Part shown: one piece after another, positions 44,387 through 58,100 of the stretch | Position numbering within the stretch: the first letter of the stretch is position 1 | Layout: each line of letters opens with the position of its first letter | Assembly (NCBI RefSeq): GCF_009177095.1 | Contig: NZ_AP021861.1 | Span: forward strand, 2,648,501 to 2,712,500 | Direction: 5' to 3' | Length of the DNA stretch: 64,000 bases | Source: Lacipirellula parvula | GTDB lineage: Bacteria > Planctomycetota > Planctomycetia > Pirellulales > Lacipirellulaceae | The notes under the pieces: model-generated | Databases searched by the model: none | Seen by the model: only the letters and a program-made list of their open reading frames with translations | Told to the model about the DNA's origin: nothing | Made by a program: the position numbers and the translations under genes

Positions 44387-45207
44387 AGGATCTTTGGATT
44401 CCCTTATTTACTATTTGTAAGCAAACCCTCTTGGGCGAGTCGCTGGCACTCCATTCCCTTGAAGAGATTATTCTACGAGTTGAGCCGCCGTCGCGAAATA
44501 TGGTCGCGGCATGAGATGATCATCGCGAGGTAGCAATTGACACGCCAATCGCAAGCTAGTGCGATTCTGGGCGAACCAGTCCGACTAGGCCCCTAAGACT
44601 GCCTAAGCTATGCAGCGACATGGCTTAGCGCGAGTCGCCGGTTTTGAGGCCTGGGGCTAAGAAGTTATTCGTCGTGGACGCTTTTTGTATCTGGAGTATT
44701 TCCGGCGACACAATTTTTAAAGTGCGGCTCAACATGAGGGTTAAGCGACGATGGCGTGACGCTAGGCGACCATGCGACTAGTGACTGCGAAATGGAACGA
44801 GCCAGCTACGAAAAACAGCGCGGGAGCGAGAACTCGAAGCGTGGCCCCTCGGCGCGGTCAAAGCTGTCAGAATAAGCGGTCGATTTCAGTAGTTCTTTTG
44901 GTCAATTGGCGAGGCAGAGCCGCCGGCTGTTCGCCATCAGCTTTCAGCCAGACGGAAGGATTGTCTCGGCGTAGGATCCACAATTCACCATGCACTTGCC
45001 TTCGCACTGGCAGTAAAGCGAGTCAATAAGCCGAACCGTGGTGCGTCTTCATCCCCAGCACGTTTGACTGTGAGGCCAAGAAAACCCCGCTACTGCAAAT
45101 CCAGGCTCGTTCGCCAAGATTTAGTTTTCTTCCTTGCAGGAGAGGGCAGGTGGAAGAGGCAGCGACTTTACGGTCTGGCATTCGAGAATTCCGGGGAATT
45201 AATCCCA
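44387..45207. other. 0.8 kb without a recognisable gene
   Basis: The TIGR03032 promoter is at the left. Frames at 44772-45029 (plus) and 45023-45211 (minus) lack motifs and composition expected of genes. The region lies downstream of the candidate immunity gene, where polymorphic toxin loci often carry spare toxin ends, but no such fragment is visible. Confidence 0.5.
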
Positions 45208-45714
45208 TCATTCTTGCTCGATACGCACGCTTTCTAGATACAGTTCATCAGAAGCGATTCGTCTTTCCAAGGCTATGGATCGTTCGTAATCAACCTTTTC
45301 CCTAAAAGCGGCAACCGAACCTCCGGGAATTCTTATCAAGACTTCCCCATAGTTATTTCTATCTTGGTTAAAAGTAAGTCCGGAGCACACTAGACGCTCG
45401 ACAAATTGACCAATGGTTGTTTCGGAATTGAACGCAACATCACTCACATTGAGGCCGTCCGTAAGCCGCAGGGAATTATTGTCATCGCGGTCTTCAAACA
45501 CAATTTCAATCTTAATTACTCTACTTCCGCTTTTGTCGAATACAATGCCAACATCTTCATACGACCATACGTTGCTTTGATCGCAGCTTAGCGTAGCCTT
45601 CCCTTCCCACCACACAGGGATGCCCAATTTGGACTTCACAAAAGACTTCGAGTCTCCGATCGCTAGTTCACCGAACTTGCCGGTCATAAGAAATGATTGA
45701 AAAGACACTTCCAT
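45208..45714 (-). CDS. Candidate immunity protein for the RHS papain-like toxin
   Basis: ATG 45714 lies one base after the stop of the giant RHS gene, so the two are translationally coupled; a second in-frame start at 45729 would overlap the toxin end. The 168-residue product is acidic and soluble: MEVSFQSFLMTGKFGELAIG, SFVKSKLGIPVWWEG, GIVFDKSGSRVIKIEIVFED, SETTIGQFVERLVCSGLTFN. It has no signal peptide or membrane segment. The alternating strands and GxPxWWEG resemble small immunity-type proteins found after polymorphic toxins, but no named family is recognised. Position and size are the main arguments. Confidence 0.6.
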   Translation of the reverse strand: MEVSFQSFLMTGKFGELAIGDSKSFVKSKLGIPVWWEGKATLSCDQSNVWSYEDVGIVFDKSGSRVIKIEIVFEDRDDNNSLRLTDGLNVSDVAFNSETTIGQFVERLVCSGLTFNQDRNNYGEVLIRIPGGSVAAFREKVDYERSIALERRIASDELYLESVRIEQE

Positions 45715-45715
45715 T

Positions 45716-46140
45716 TTATCTCCCGACATATGGGACGATCTGATGTATCTCAGGCCGGGACGTCCCCAAAAGCGAGTGGGCTCGTTGCTGTGTTACCACC
45801 TCTCCAAGCTGAGGATCATACAGGACTTGTCGACCACTTGGCAGTACTCGGCCGTATATAACATGACTTCGACTAAATAAAGCGTAATGACCAGGGGTGA
45901 CGACCTCGGCAAAATTGGTTGGTTGCCGAGCATAGGTCGAAGTTACACCGAGTTTTTCAAAATAGTTGATGGCATCAGTGCTATGTCTAAATGGACTCGT
46001 AGTTCCACCCCGAGTACCGAACACGCGTGCAATATCATGCGCATCTTGAAACGAGCGTCCTTGAAACAAAATCAACTTGTTACGCAGAACTGCTCCCACG
46101 CATGCCACACAATTATCCAATAGCCCTCCCGGATTGATCG
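45716..46140 (-). other. Toxin domain segment: papain-fold (Tox-PL-like) Cys-His-Asp signature
   Basis: The last 140 or so codons of the giant gene read INPGGLLDNCVACVGAVL, then FQGRSFQDAHDIARVFG, HSTDAINYFEKLGV, HYALFSRSHVIYGRV and QVLYDPQLGEVV. NP...NC..CV.A followed 80 residues later by a lone His on a strand and 16 residues later by Asp is the layout of papain-fold toxin and protein-glutamine deamidase domains of polymorphic toxins. The activity could be proteolysis or deamidation. Confidence 0.7.
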
Positions 46141-49100
46141 GACCGCCATGTACGCCCGGAGCGCTGGGAGTGCCTAGATGCCAACTTGTGGCAAAGAAAG
46201 TGCTTGCAAGCCCTCGTAGTGAAGTTAATCGCCCAGCGCTTGAGACACCAGCGCCTGCGTAAGCGACGCTCGTGGCTCCTGGACCAGAAACAGTGATGAC
46301 TCCAGTACCAAGCGGCCCCTCGCTTTGCACCGCGACGCCGGAGACGCTCGGGACGCTTCCAGGACGAGCCGGGAAAAGACCGCGAATGCCGCGGTAACCG
46401 GCATATGCAGAAATCCCTGCAGCAAGTCCTGCCGTCGCTGCGTGATATCCGGCTTGGAAGTAGTTTCCTTGTTGATACTGGTTGTACGCGGCTCGCCCTC
46501 CGCCAATTGCACCCGCTCCGGCCAGCAAAGCGGCTCCACCATTCACCGCCCACGCTGGCGCTAGAGTCGCCACCGTGCCAAAGGCGCCGCCGGCAACGCC
46601 GCCGACGCCCGCGGACGAGATGGCGCCTTCCCAGCTGAGCATGTGATCAGGATCAATGGGCTGATTATGGTAGAGATCATCGGCCATCTGGGCGTTCTGC
46701 CCCCAAACCCAAAGAGTGTACCCAAAGAGCGCTCCCTCGAATGCGGCTTTAGGATTGGCCACGACGCCAACCGCGGCCAATGTAGACCCTAGGACAACGC
46801 TGCCATACAGGACCAGGTCGGACGTTCTCGCTAGATTTTCATCGCCAACGTAACCGCGGAGCGTCTCGCCTGCGGACCGCTGCAAGCCGGTCCAAGTCCC
46901 GCCATCGTCGCCGTAAATCTCCGCCAGGTCGGCATCGCTCAGTCCGGCAGTTTCCCCCAGGAACCGATCCCGAGCGGGGTTATTGTTCATGAAGCGGTAG
47001 CCGTTCGGTCCACCGCCGTCGCTAGCGTAGCGGCTTGAGAACGGATCGTACCACCGGCCGCCGAAGTTGTAGAGTTGGGCCTGTTCGTCCCAGCGTTGCC
47101 CAGCGTAGAACTCTGGCGCGGCGAGCAACGCGGCGTCGCTCACGTCGCCAAAGAGTACTGCGTCGGCGCCTGCGGGGGCGCCGTTCTCAATGTGCAGCGG
47201 TTGCTCCAGTCCGTAACCATCGTAGTTGTGATGAAGGAGCTTCCAAACTCCAGTTGCGGAATCGAAATGGCCGACAGTGCGGACCGTGCCGGAAGGGTCG
47301 GCAAAGGTCCAAACGGCTTTACCGTCAATATCGAGGGCTGCCACGTCGCCCGCTGGGGAAACGAACGCGGCCGACTTGATCTTCTTGGCTGAGTCTGCCA
47401 AGTCAATCTCGAAGATGACGTTGGAACCATCGACGACGTAGCCAGTGAACTGGTCAAGGGCTGGCGTAACGTGATCGACTTTCTTAGCGATTTGCCGGCC
47501 CAGGGCATCGTAGGCGTAGTCAGCTCGATAAACTAGCTGGCCTGGCACTCCTTGCGAGTGGTACTCAACTGACAGCAAGCGGCCGCGATGGTCCCACGCA
47601 TAGTCGTAGTAGTAGCCATTGGTGGCGTGCGTCGGGCCATTGGGAATGATGTCGATCTTGCGCGTAAGCCTACCTTCATCGTCGTACTCATAGATGTAAT
47701 TGCCATCGTTGCGGAGGCGGTTTTGACGAGTGATGATAGTCAGCGGATCAAGCTTGTTGCCGCCGTCATCTATTTTATCAGTGCCAGTATTCTCGGGCGT
47801 CTGCTCGTCAATAGGCGTTGCGAATAGGGGGCTAGAGTTGGTGCGTTGACCGCTCGCGTCGTAAGTATATTGGATCCGTCCGTCATAAAACTCAGTCGCG
47901 AGGGCGTCGGATTTATTGAATGTCTGACCTGCAATTGACGTCAGCCCGCGGTCGTTTTTGGTATTGGTGTAGCTAGAGATAATGTTGCCGCCATCGCGGC
48001 GGTGATCTAGCTCGCTTAATGAACCATCGACCGCGTAGCTGTATTCCGACTCCGAAATAAGATTGGCCGATAAGTAGTCGGCTGCTTTAAACCGAGAAAC
48101 TTTTTCGCGCGTTCCGTTAGCGTTAAACACAAAGGCAATAGACTTGTCGACGCCGACTTGGCTAGCCCATTTCGACGCCGCGTCTTGATTGACGTCTTGC
48201 GCGACGCCATCAATACGGTTCAATTGGTCGTATCTATAAGCATTAGTCAGGATATTCATCCCGTTAATCGACCAAGTTTCTGACGCGAGACGGCCGACTA
48301 GCAGCTCATAGCTATTGGTCAGCGTGCTGCTTGAGGCGGCGCCAAGGAATTCGAACGCTTCCGTATTCGTTATAAGCCGCCCGAATTGGTCGTAGGTCAA
48401 TGTGATTGTCGAGGAATCGCCGTTGCGATCGACGCCGAGGGCGCCGTCGATGTCGCCGATCCAGGCGTCCTGGGCCTGCTTTAGCGACCCGTCGGAATTC
48501 AGGACGGTGGTTGACGTGTATGTTGCGCTATTCGGGTAAGTGGCCGTTTCGGTGCTCGTGCGAGTTGCGGGGCTAAAGGATTTTGTGATCGTAGGTTGGT
48601 TGCCGTCTTTATTGTTGCGGTCTTTATAAGTCGTCGTCAGTCCGTTGTAAGTCCAAGCGCGGGTCAACGTCTCCGTGCCTGCGATGTTGCCCTCCGAATC
48701 GTACGTGTCAACAACGATCGACTCGGTTTTTACGCGACCAAGCTTGTCGTACTCCCAGGTCGTGACGTTATCGGCGGGATCATCTTCTGCCGAGGATCCT
48801 GAAACGGCGGACGCGCCGTCTTTGTTCCCGAGAATTTGCCGCAGGTTCAAGCGATTACCGGCCGAGTCGTATTCGTACTCCACATGTTGGCTGCCGGGAG
48901 ATGCAACAATGCTCGGAAGCCCTAGGCCGGTGCTGGTCGTGTCATAAGCAAACCAAGATAGCGTTTGCCCCTTCGCATCGGCGACGATTCTGAGCTGACC
49001 TGAATCGGTGTAGAGGTTAGTCTGCCGTAGGACGAAGCCGGCTAAGGAAGCATCATCGATGAAGTCGCTCTTGTCTTTGACTTCGTCGGTCGCACCGAGA

Positions 49101-52100
49101 TTACTAGTGCGATCGGCAGAGATCAGCAGATCGCCCTTCGTGTTGAAGACTTGGCGGCTAACGCGAGTTTCGTCGTGAATCCGATTCGTGTTATCGATCT
49201 CCAATTCGCCGCGCTTGCTGGTGACGCGCGTCGTCACCGCGTAGGCGAGCTGTTCGGGGACGTATGCGTAACTGTAGAGCGTGACCGGCGCATCGTCGTT
49301 CGATGCATCAGGCCCAGGATCAGGCTGCTGCACGGCAATCGGATTTCCGAGAGAATCATACAGCGACTTCGTTGCGGCGCCGGTAGGCGCGGTAGTGACG
49401 ACGTCCCAATTGCCCGAGATTTGGCCTGGCAAGAAATAGTCGACATAGCTGCGGATGCTATCGCCGAGAGTTGACGCCCCGTGCTGAATCGTCTCGCGAA
49501 GGCGGTTCAAGCCGTCGTACTTGTATTCAACGATGCGCTTTAGATCGCCGGCCTCTCCCGTCGCGCGGTAGAAGACCTCTTGCGCAACGTTGCCGGCTTG
49601 GTCGTAGACGCGGATCGTCTCGCCACTAAGAGCGTTGGTCTCTCGAACCAGCTGGCCTGCGGCGTTGAGGTATTGTTTGGTCGTTAAGTCGTCGGCTTCG
49701 CCCGATCCGTTTTTGACCGTCGACGTTATGACGCGAACCAAGTCATTGTCGATTTCGGTGAAGGCTCTATCATGCTCGATTTTTTCAAAGGCGTAATCGA
49801 ATTCCGTGATTTGTTCTAAGGCGTCGACGACGCGACGGGTTCGGCCTTGCTGGTCGTATTGGTACTTCGTAACAACCTGCACTGCATCCTTCCTGTTATT
49901 ACCCGTTCCTTCGTAGATTCCATCCTTGCGTGCTTCGTTTTGTTCGAGGACATTGCCCAGCGGATCGGTTTTGTAGGTCACCTCCGCGCCGAGCGACGCC
50001 ATAACCTTCGAAGAAGCCAGATAGCCGAGCTCGTCGAATGCATAAGTGCGAGCCGCTTGGCCGGCCTGGCGCTCGAAGACGACGTTTCCGGCGCGGTCGT
50101 AGGCGAGAGTCGTCGCTAGGTCGTCAGTCAGGTTGTCAGCGCTAATGTCGTTAATATCAAACTTATGCTCGGAGTTGATCCGGCCGAGGTTCACTCGCTC
50201 GGCAATGCGCGTGGGCTGGTCGTGACGAGGATCTGCGTAGAAGTAAGTTGAGTGAGCGCCGGTGAGAAGATTTCTCTCGGAAATCAGCCGTCCGAGAACA
50301 TCGAACGTTGAGGCGACCGTCAACTTTGTTTCGCTGCTGTCGACCGCACCCGCGTTTAGCGACGCCAGCGTGGCGACGCCTGAGGTGACAGTCCACGATT
50401 GCCGTTTGGCCGGATCGGCATACTGATTGACTGCGGAGCCGTTGGGATTGGCGGTCGACTTCAGGGAACCGTCTTTGTAGTAGGTGAAGGATGTGGTTTG
50501 TTGAATGTCCTCGTCATTTGGCTGGCCGGAGTAGTGCGGCTCGTATTCTGCGCCTTGAGCGACTGTCGTTGATTTCAATAGGCCGCGTTTGTCGTAGACG
50601 TACGTCGTCGCAATATTCAATGCGTTGACAACTTTGGTGGTCGCACCGTCTGGGGCGTAGTCGAACTCCTGCGAAGAGAGGATGGCGCCGGTCGGCGATG
50701 CGACCGTACTTTCTCGCAGCAACCCCGTTGCGTCGAAGTTAAACGTGGCGACCGAGAGTTTATTCACGGAGGTGACTTCGTCGAGGTAGGTTTGGGTCGA
50801 TTCGACGAAACCATACCCGTCATCATCGCCGTTGTACTCGTAAGTGGTGACGATCGTCTCGTCGTCGCTTGAGCCGGCGAGCAGCCCGCCGTCGACGACG
50901 GTCGCTTGCCTTACCTGTCGACTCTCCTCGAAGTATTCGTAGGTCGTTTCCAGTCCAAGTGGATCAACGTAGCTTTTCGCCAAACCTTTAAGTGCGGCAT
51001 CATCTGCCGGTTCATCTCCGTAGTATCTCCAAACTTCGATGTAGTCCTTTGCGCTATCGCTCGTGTCGACCGCGTCGTCCTTGCCCCGGATCGTGCGGGC
51101 TTCGAGGGTTTGGCCATCCTTGTTGTAGCGATACCGAGTGACGACGCCGCGAGAATCGACGTGCTTGACGAGTTTGCCGAACGCGTTTTCCGCGGCATCG
51201 CGCGTTTCATACTGGAAAGTTTCGATGCCGGAGTATGACAGGATACTAGTGACGTTGCCGCGGTAGTCATCCGGATCGTACTGCTCAGCGGGAACAAGGT
51301 GGCTGTTCGGGTCGAACGCCTGTTTATCGTTCGCATAGGCTCCGTCTTTGTTGGTGAAGGCCCCGTCGATTGGCTTCTCGTAATCGTACGAGAAGTAGGT
51401 TGTACGACCGAGGGGCTTGGCATTTCTTGCTTCATACGCCGCGGCGAACTCATTTGACTTTTTTGGCTCGCGTAAATGCGAGTCCTCAAATGATTTTACC
51501 GAGCCGAGATGGTCGTAGGTCCACCGTTGAACACTGAGCTGGGTGGCTGTGGCACTGCTCGTCGGCTTAAACTGTTCCTCAAGTTGCGTCACGTGGCCGC
51601 GAGCGTCGAAGGTGTAATTGGAAATCCAGTCGCCGCTGTTGGACTTTTCAACGCCTGTCGACTCGTTCAGCGAGCGGAGGTCGGTGTTCGTCTTGACGGT
51701 GGCGATCCGCTTTGGGTTGATTACCGGCTTCGGGTTCGATCCTGCAACGGCAATCACTCCCTCAATGGCAGCGCTGGCGATGAGGTGGGCGGTGGCGGTT
51801 TCACCACTGGGCGTATCGTTGATGCCTACAGTAACGGCATTGAGCAAACCGTTAGCGTCATAACCGAACGTTGTCGAGCGGTGCAGATTTCCCGTCGAGA
51901 CTGAAGTCTCGTACCACTTGTCGAGCGTCATTAGGTCGCTTGAATAGGCGAACTCGCGAATCCGGTCATTCTCTCCAGGTGATTTTGCGGTGATTCTCCT
52001 CAGCTCACGAGTGGAACCGTCAACGGTGAATAGGTACTCCTTTGTCGTGTCGTTTCCGACATCTATAGATTCGACTCGCGGATTGGTAGTGTCGCTGTCG

Positions 52101-55100
52101 GAGGCGTAGTGGAGTGTTGTCGTCGCGCCATCCGTTCCGGCTATTTTTATGATGTGCAATGGATCGGTTGTTCCATAATCACTCTCTGAGTCGGCATAGT
52201 CGAACGTCATGGGGGTTTTTACGCCGGGCGCTTTGATCTGCTTGATTCGCCAGGCGGGAACTGTTTTGGAAACCAGGTCTAGCGTATTCTTGGCAACCAT
52301 AACCTGTTCGAAGGCATATTCCACGCCGTCGCGGTCAGTATAGACGATGCCCCCGTCTGATAAAGACTTGAGCCGTCCCCATTCAGCGCGATCTTCTAGC
52401 GACGTGTTGACGTTGACGGCCTCGAACGCGCCGTTGCCGTATGCGTAACGCTCGCTGCTGCTGGTCGCGCCTTCTCCTGGACGGAATAGGCGAGGCGCCT
52501 GACCCGGGAAATAGACGATCAGACGGTCGTTTGCGAGGTTGTAATCAAAATTTGGTCCGTCGAATTGGTCGTCAACAAACAGTTGCGGCACGCCTTCTAG
52601 CGCCCAACCATTGCCAAACGCCGGCGTGTAGTTCCACCAAGCTGGGCTTTTGTCGCTATCGCCATCACTGCCTTTAAAGTTGACGTCTGTGACTTTGCGC
52701 TGCACGACGATTGGCGTCTCGCCGTGTTGCGTCAAGGTAAAGATTTCATCCCCGCCGTCGTCCGGAGCGCCGTTCTCGACTGTGATTTTGAACTCGACTT
52801 CCCAGCTATAAACGCCCGTGAAAAGAGGCGCGTCTGCAGGCTGGAACGAGAACATGAACTCCTTCACGTCCCCGAAGGTTTTGATGTTCGGGTCGTTTAG
52901 CGCATTGACAGATGTCGGAACATCATACGTCGCTGTGATCTCCTGCAGCTCCCGCGACCCACTGGCGTCGCCATTGACGTGGTCAATCCAGCGGAACGTC
53001 GCCACGATCTTCTTCGGCCAGACGTCATTCTGGCGTTCCAGCGTCGCCTGAATGACTGGGCGGGGATTAACTGTGGCTGAGTCGTAGATGAGCCCCGGCA
53101 GCGAAAGTTCAGCCGTTCCGCCGGAGCTGTCGAGAATTAAATCGTGGCGGCGGATAAGTGCGCCGGCGTTGAGATCTACCGTCGCATCGCCGACAGCCTG
53201 GATGTCTCGCCCTTCTCGCGCCGGCTGCCTGGCGATCGCGCTCGCGGTCCATTTTGATGCGTCGACTTTTTGCTTCGCCGGTGCTTGAGAAGTGCTTACG
53301 GAATCATAGACGTCAATCGGGCCAAGCGACTGACGGTGCGGTTGGACCACGGCCAGATTTGGGGAAACGGAAATTTGGAAAAGCGTGGCAACAGGTTTGC
53401 CATTTTTCGGAACATTATCAGTCAGCGAGATTTCGAAGGTATGCCGACTGGGGAAGTGACTTGTGGAGAAGCCGCCGCTAGGAGTGTCGCTCAGATCATT
53501 GATTTTGCCGTCATGATTGATCAGCAAATCGCTTGTCCCTGACTTTGTCAGGAACACCTTGCGCAGCTGGGGATCAAGCGTGGGCGGAGTTGAAAGCTTA
53601 CCTGCGGCGACGGCCCATAGGTCAGTTGTACTTTGTGCAGGCTCATCGTCATTGTCGAAACTCGAAAACGAAGGGTGGGTGCTTGGTTGCGTGTTGCGCA
53701 GTTGAACGATTTCTAAGACGTCGCCATCCGGGTCATAGAAGTAGTCGTTAACATCTAGCACATAGTCCGTGTCTCGCAGCACCTCGATGGGCGATTCAAG
53801 AGTCGCGGCCTCGTTGCGCGCGATTCTAGAGTCTCCCAAGAAAACAGGCAGATCATTCTTCACCTTTATGGAGAAGTTACCCTCGGCAAGCTTTGACGAC
53901 GTGCCAATTGAGAAAATCTTGTACCTGATTGAATCGGTCGCCGTGAACCGCGACCCTTCGTCAACGGTTAGCTTGCCATCTTTCGCGAGGTCGGCTTTAG
54001 GCTTGTAGGCGAGCGAGCCATCTGCGTTCAAAGACAAGACGCCAAGCGTGAAGTCCCCCGTTCCTTCCTTGACGACTGCCGGCTTGCCATTGACGTAATC
54101 GACTTTCAGCTTGGCTGACTCGCTGCCGGCGGAGAACTCGACGCGGAAATCGCCCCGGTTAGCGTTGTCGAAACCAGCAATCGGGTTAAAGGCGAGTTCC
54201 TTACGATGAGAAACTTCGTACTCGGCCGAGACGATAGCAGGGATCGTAGGTGCGGCCGGCTCGGTCGCCGCGACAACGTCGATGCGTACTCGAGCGAGAG
54301 TCGATTTTCCGCCAGCCTTGACGTCGACTTCGAGCTCAAAACTACCGAGCCCTTTAAGTTTGGACGCATTGATGACTCGAATGGCTCCAGTCTCGGAATC
54401 GACTTCCAGCGCAGCTGACCCGCCCGTGGTGCTTCGCTTTGCGTAAGTGATCGGAGCCTTTTCAGGATCAAAGCCGATAACGATGCCGATCGTGGCTCCC
54501 TCGTCGACGCCCTCCGAGACGGAGGTGCGCAGCTCCGGACCAACCCAAGGCGCCTCGTCCGCGTTTTCAACGTCAATGCGGACCAGTCCGACGTCCCAAT
54601 TAGAGGCTGACGAGATTTGCGTGGCTTTAACCTGCAGCAAGTAGCTGTTGTACTTTTCCGCATCAAGAAGCGATGAGTCGGCGACGCTTATTACTCCGGT
54701 GTTAGCGTCAATTTTGAATGCGCCAGAATAGTTGCCGCTGATGATTTCATAGGTAAAACGACGCCAATTTGGCCCCGCAGCAGCGGTCGTGACGACGTCG
54801 CCGTTGGCTAAATTCTCTTTGACCGAGACACCGAGGTTCGGTAAGACAGGCGGGGCAATGTCGGGTCCGCCGTTGTATTCAGTGGCGCCAATATCTCGAC
54901 TACTATCGAGTGTTGCCGGTACATAGCCCCGCTGATCCACTGGTGGCGCCACGGTGGAGGTCGTGTTCGGAGCGATAATGGCTGGATTATTGTTCCCCGC
55001 ATTGCTCAGAAGATAGTTCTTCGTGATGCCGTTGTGGAAATCGAGCGCTCCATCGAAGATCACATGGGTAGTGCCGATGAAGTTATCGGACACGCCCGTT

Positions 55101-58100
55101 AAGCCGCCGGCGCTGTTCGAATCGCCGATCAGATTTCGAGTGCTTCCGCTGGTTCCTGTCACGAACACGACAGTAGTCGGAGACGGCCGACCCACGTCAT
55201 TGTTGGAGGTCGTTGCGGTGTTCTTGGCGATAATCGTATTTCGTGAATGAATTGAGGCTGCGTCGCCGTAGATGCCGCCGCCCGTTACAGCTTGGTTGAA
55301 GGCAATCGTAACGTTCGTCAACTTGAGCAGATTATTAGTTCCACTGGCGTAGACGCCGCCGCCCGTCGTCGCGTAATTGCCAGCGATTGTCGTGTTGGTA
55401 ACGTCAACGGTAGATCCGTCAAACTGGCGCAGTCCGCCTCCCTGCACGGCTGGCGACATCGCACTGCCATTGGCATAAATTGCGCTTCCCGCGAACTGGG
55501 CATTCGCCGCTTCGACGTTAACGCCAGCGCCGTACGGCGCATTGTTCGCGGTGATCGTGGTGTCGATGACTTGTAAGTAGGCGCCCGTTCCCGTCACGGC
55601 GACGCCGCCTCCAGAGCCGTCTGCTGCGTTTCCAGAAATGATCATCCGATCTAGGACGAGCGTGCCGTTGACCAATACGCCGCCGCCGTCGTCGTCGGCG
55701 CCTTTTGCCAAGCCTTGAGTGATCGCAAAGTTACGGAAAGTCGCCGCGCCAGCCGCAGTGACATGGAAGACTCGCGAACGATGCAATGCATCAATCTGCC
55801 CGCTGATTGTTAGTCCGGACGGCGAGCCGTCGGATTTCGTCCCATCGATGTCAACGGCCGAGTCAATGATCAATTGGTCTGGGAGGCCGTCAAGGCTGCC
55901 GTCGAGATTGGCGAGCGAGATCGTCGAATTGCTCGGGAGATCGAAGGTGATTTTGTCTGATTTTGCATCGAGCTTCGCCCACATGAGGGCTTCGCGCAGG
56001 CTAAGCGTGGCGCCTGTCGTCGGATCAAGGTTTAGTTCATCCAATGTCGTGTTGACGATTAGATTAACAGGCTTTTGAGCCCTATTAAAGACGACATGCT
56101 GCGAGCCGCCGATGACGCTCTCAATTTCGTTGCCAGTAGTGAGCGTGAGCTTGACGACCTCTGATAGCGGTCCGCGCGTTACGGTCTGCGTCCCCGCGTA
56201 GCCAAGAGCAATCAGTGCTCCAGCTGAGCCCTCTCGCCAATCGGCGAACTCAATCGCGTCGTCACCTGCCGCATCGACGATCGTTACGTCAGCGGCGAGC
56301 TTGTTGCTGACGACGAAAATGTCATCCCCGACGCCCCCGTCGACCTTGACCGTGCCAGTACCAATATAGATCTTGTCGTCGCCATCTCCGCTGCGAACGA
56401 CGATTCCTTCTGGGCCAAGGTTTGGCAGGGAAGCGGGAACCAATTTGCGGAGATCGATCACGTCGTCTCCGTCGCGGCCGGTAATCGATAGTTCCTTCAC
56501 GTCGTTGGCGCGAACCGACGTGAGTCGCCCATTGATCCAAATGTAACTTTGTCCGCCATAGTCGCGGACCTCGATAGAGAGCGAATCTTCTTCTAGGTCG
56601 AGTGCATTGATACGGAGCGCGCCATTCCCATCGAGAGCAGGTTCAACGGCCTCGCCGTCCCCCCAACTGAATCGCTGCATGAAGACATCGTAGTTGTACG
56701 TTGCGACGACAGCCGACCCTACGAGTTGGAACGCTCCGTTTGGCCCGCTCGCGAGCTGGAGGTATGACCATCCAGCTTCGGTCATTTGCGTAAAAGGACC
56801 GCTGATGATGGAGTTGCCTTGCTCGTCGAAAGTGCGCCAGACGGATGAGATAATGTTCGCCGCGGTTTCGGTTTCCCCGTATCCAGTGCTTCGGCTCCAG
56901 GCGATCCCCAGCCGTCCTTCATGATCGGACGCCATCGCAAGCCCGGAAACTATCTCGCTGCCAGGCCAGTAGACGCCGTATTGAGTGCCGAAAACGCTGT
57001 GAGCCGCTGCAAGTTGGACGGGTTGGCTATCCCAACTGACGCCGTTCCATGTTCGAGTGAACAACTTAGAAGTGATGACTTGAAAGAGGTCTGAGTCCGT
57101 CGTTACCTCGCTGCCAACCGCACTGTGCCATGCAAGCGATACGCCTTGGCCTGATGCAGCAACCTCGACAGATTCGAAGCGGTAGCTTTGCTCTTCCAAG
57201 CTTCCATCGGGAAGTTCGTTCTCCACTACGTCGACTTGAGCGACCGTCTGCAAACTTCCTAACGCGCTTCCGCTCAAATCGAACGTTTGTAGATAGAGCG
57301 TAGCGTCTGGCATGTCGTTTCCATCGGCAAACGCGACATAGAATTTCCCGTTGGCATACGTCAGGGGGTGTGATCCGCTGAGGCTTTGGTTGCGGCCAGT
57401 TGGGGTTGTAAGCAACTGCAGGGGCGACCCGATCGCGACGCCAGCGGAAGTAAACTTCTGCGAAAAAACTCTAGTCCCCGCATTGAGCGTCCTGCTCCAA
57501 GTCATCATGAAGGATCCGTCATCAGCAAACGCGATGGCGTGGGACGTATCGGAGAAAGAGCCGAACGTCAATTGTTGCGACCCCGGCGGCTCTTTAAGAC
57601 TTTGCCCGTCTAGAGTGTATGTTTTCGCAAAGACGTGCGAGTATCCGCTGATTGTTTGTCTCCATGCAATGAGAACGTTGCCAGAGCTATCAACGTCAGC
57701 GCGAACTCCAGTTAGAATGCTCGCCGCCGCGACGAGGAACGATCCGCCCATCGGGGAGCCGTTGGGATCGAACCGGCGCGCGTAGATGCCCGTTCCTGAC
57801 GGTCCCCCGCCGCTCCAAATGTGGAGCGAGTTTCCAGCGGCGTCGATCACAACTTGCGGCGAAATTTGATTATTGGTGCGATACCCGCTGTCGCCGTTAA
57901 TTACAATCGGCTCGCCGATGCGCGGAGACACGGCAACGGCTGCGCCCACTTCGCTAACAAAGCGTTGCGTAAAGATTTCGTCGCGCGTGCCTGAGGTTCC
58001 GACAACTGGCTTAAGCGTCGTTAGTTGGAAAACTCCTGAGCCATTGGCGCTCAGTCGCGGCGAATGCCAGGCGTCGGCATTCTCGTAGGAGCCGTGATCG

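Noticed and set aside
44772-45029. 85-codon plus-strand frame near the toxin locus
   Set aside because: Considered as a spare toxin or immunity fragment, but its basic, serine-rich sequence shows no fold or similarity to the neighbouring genes.
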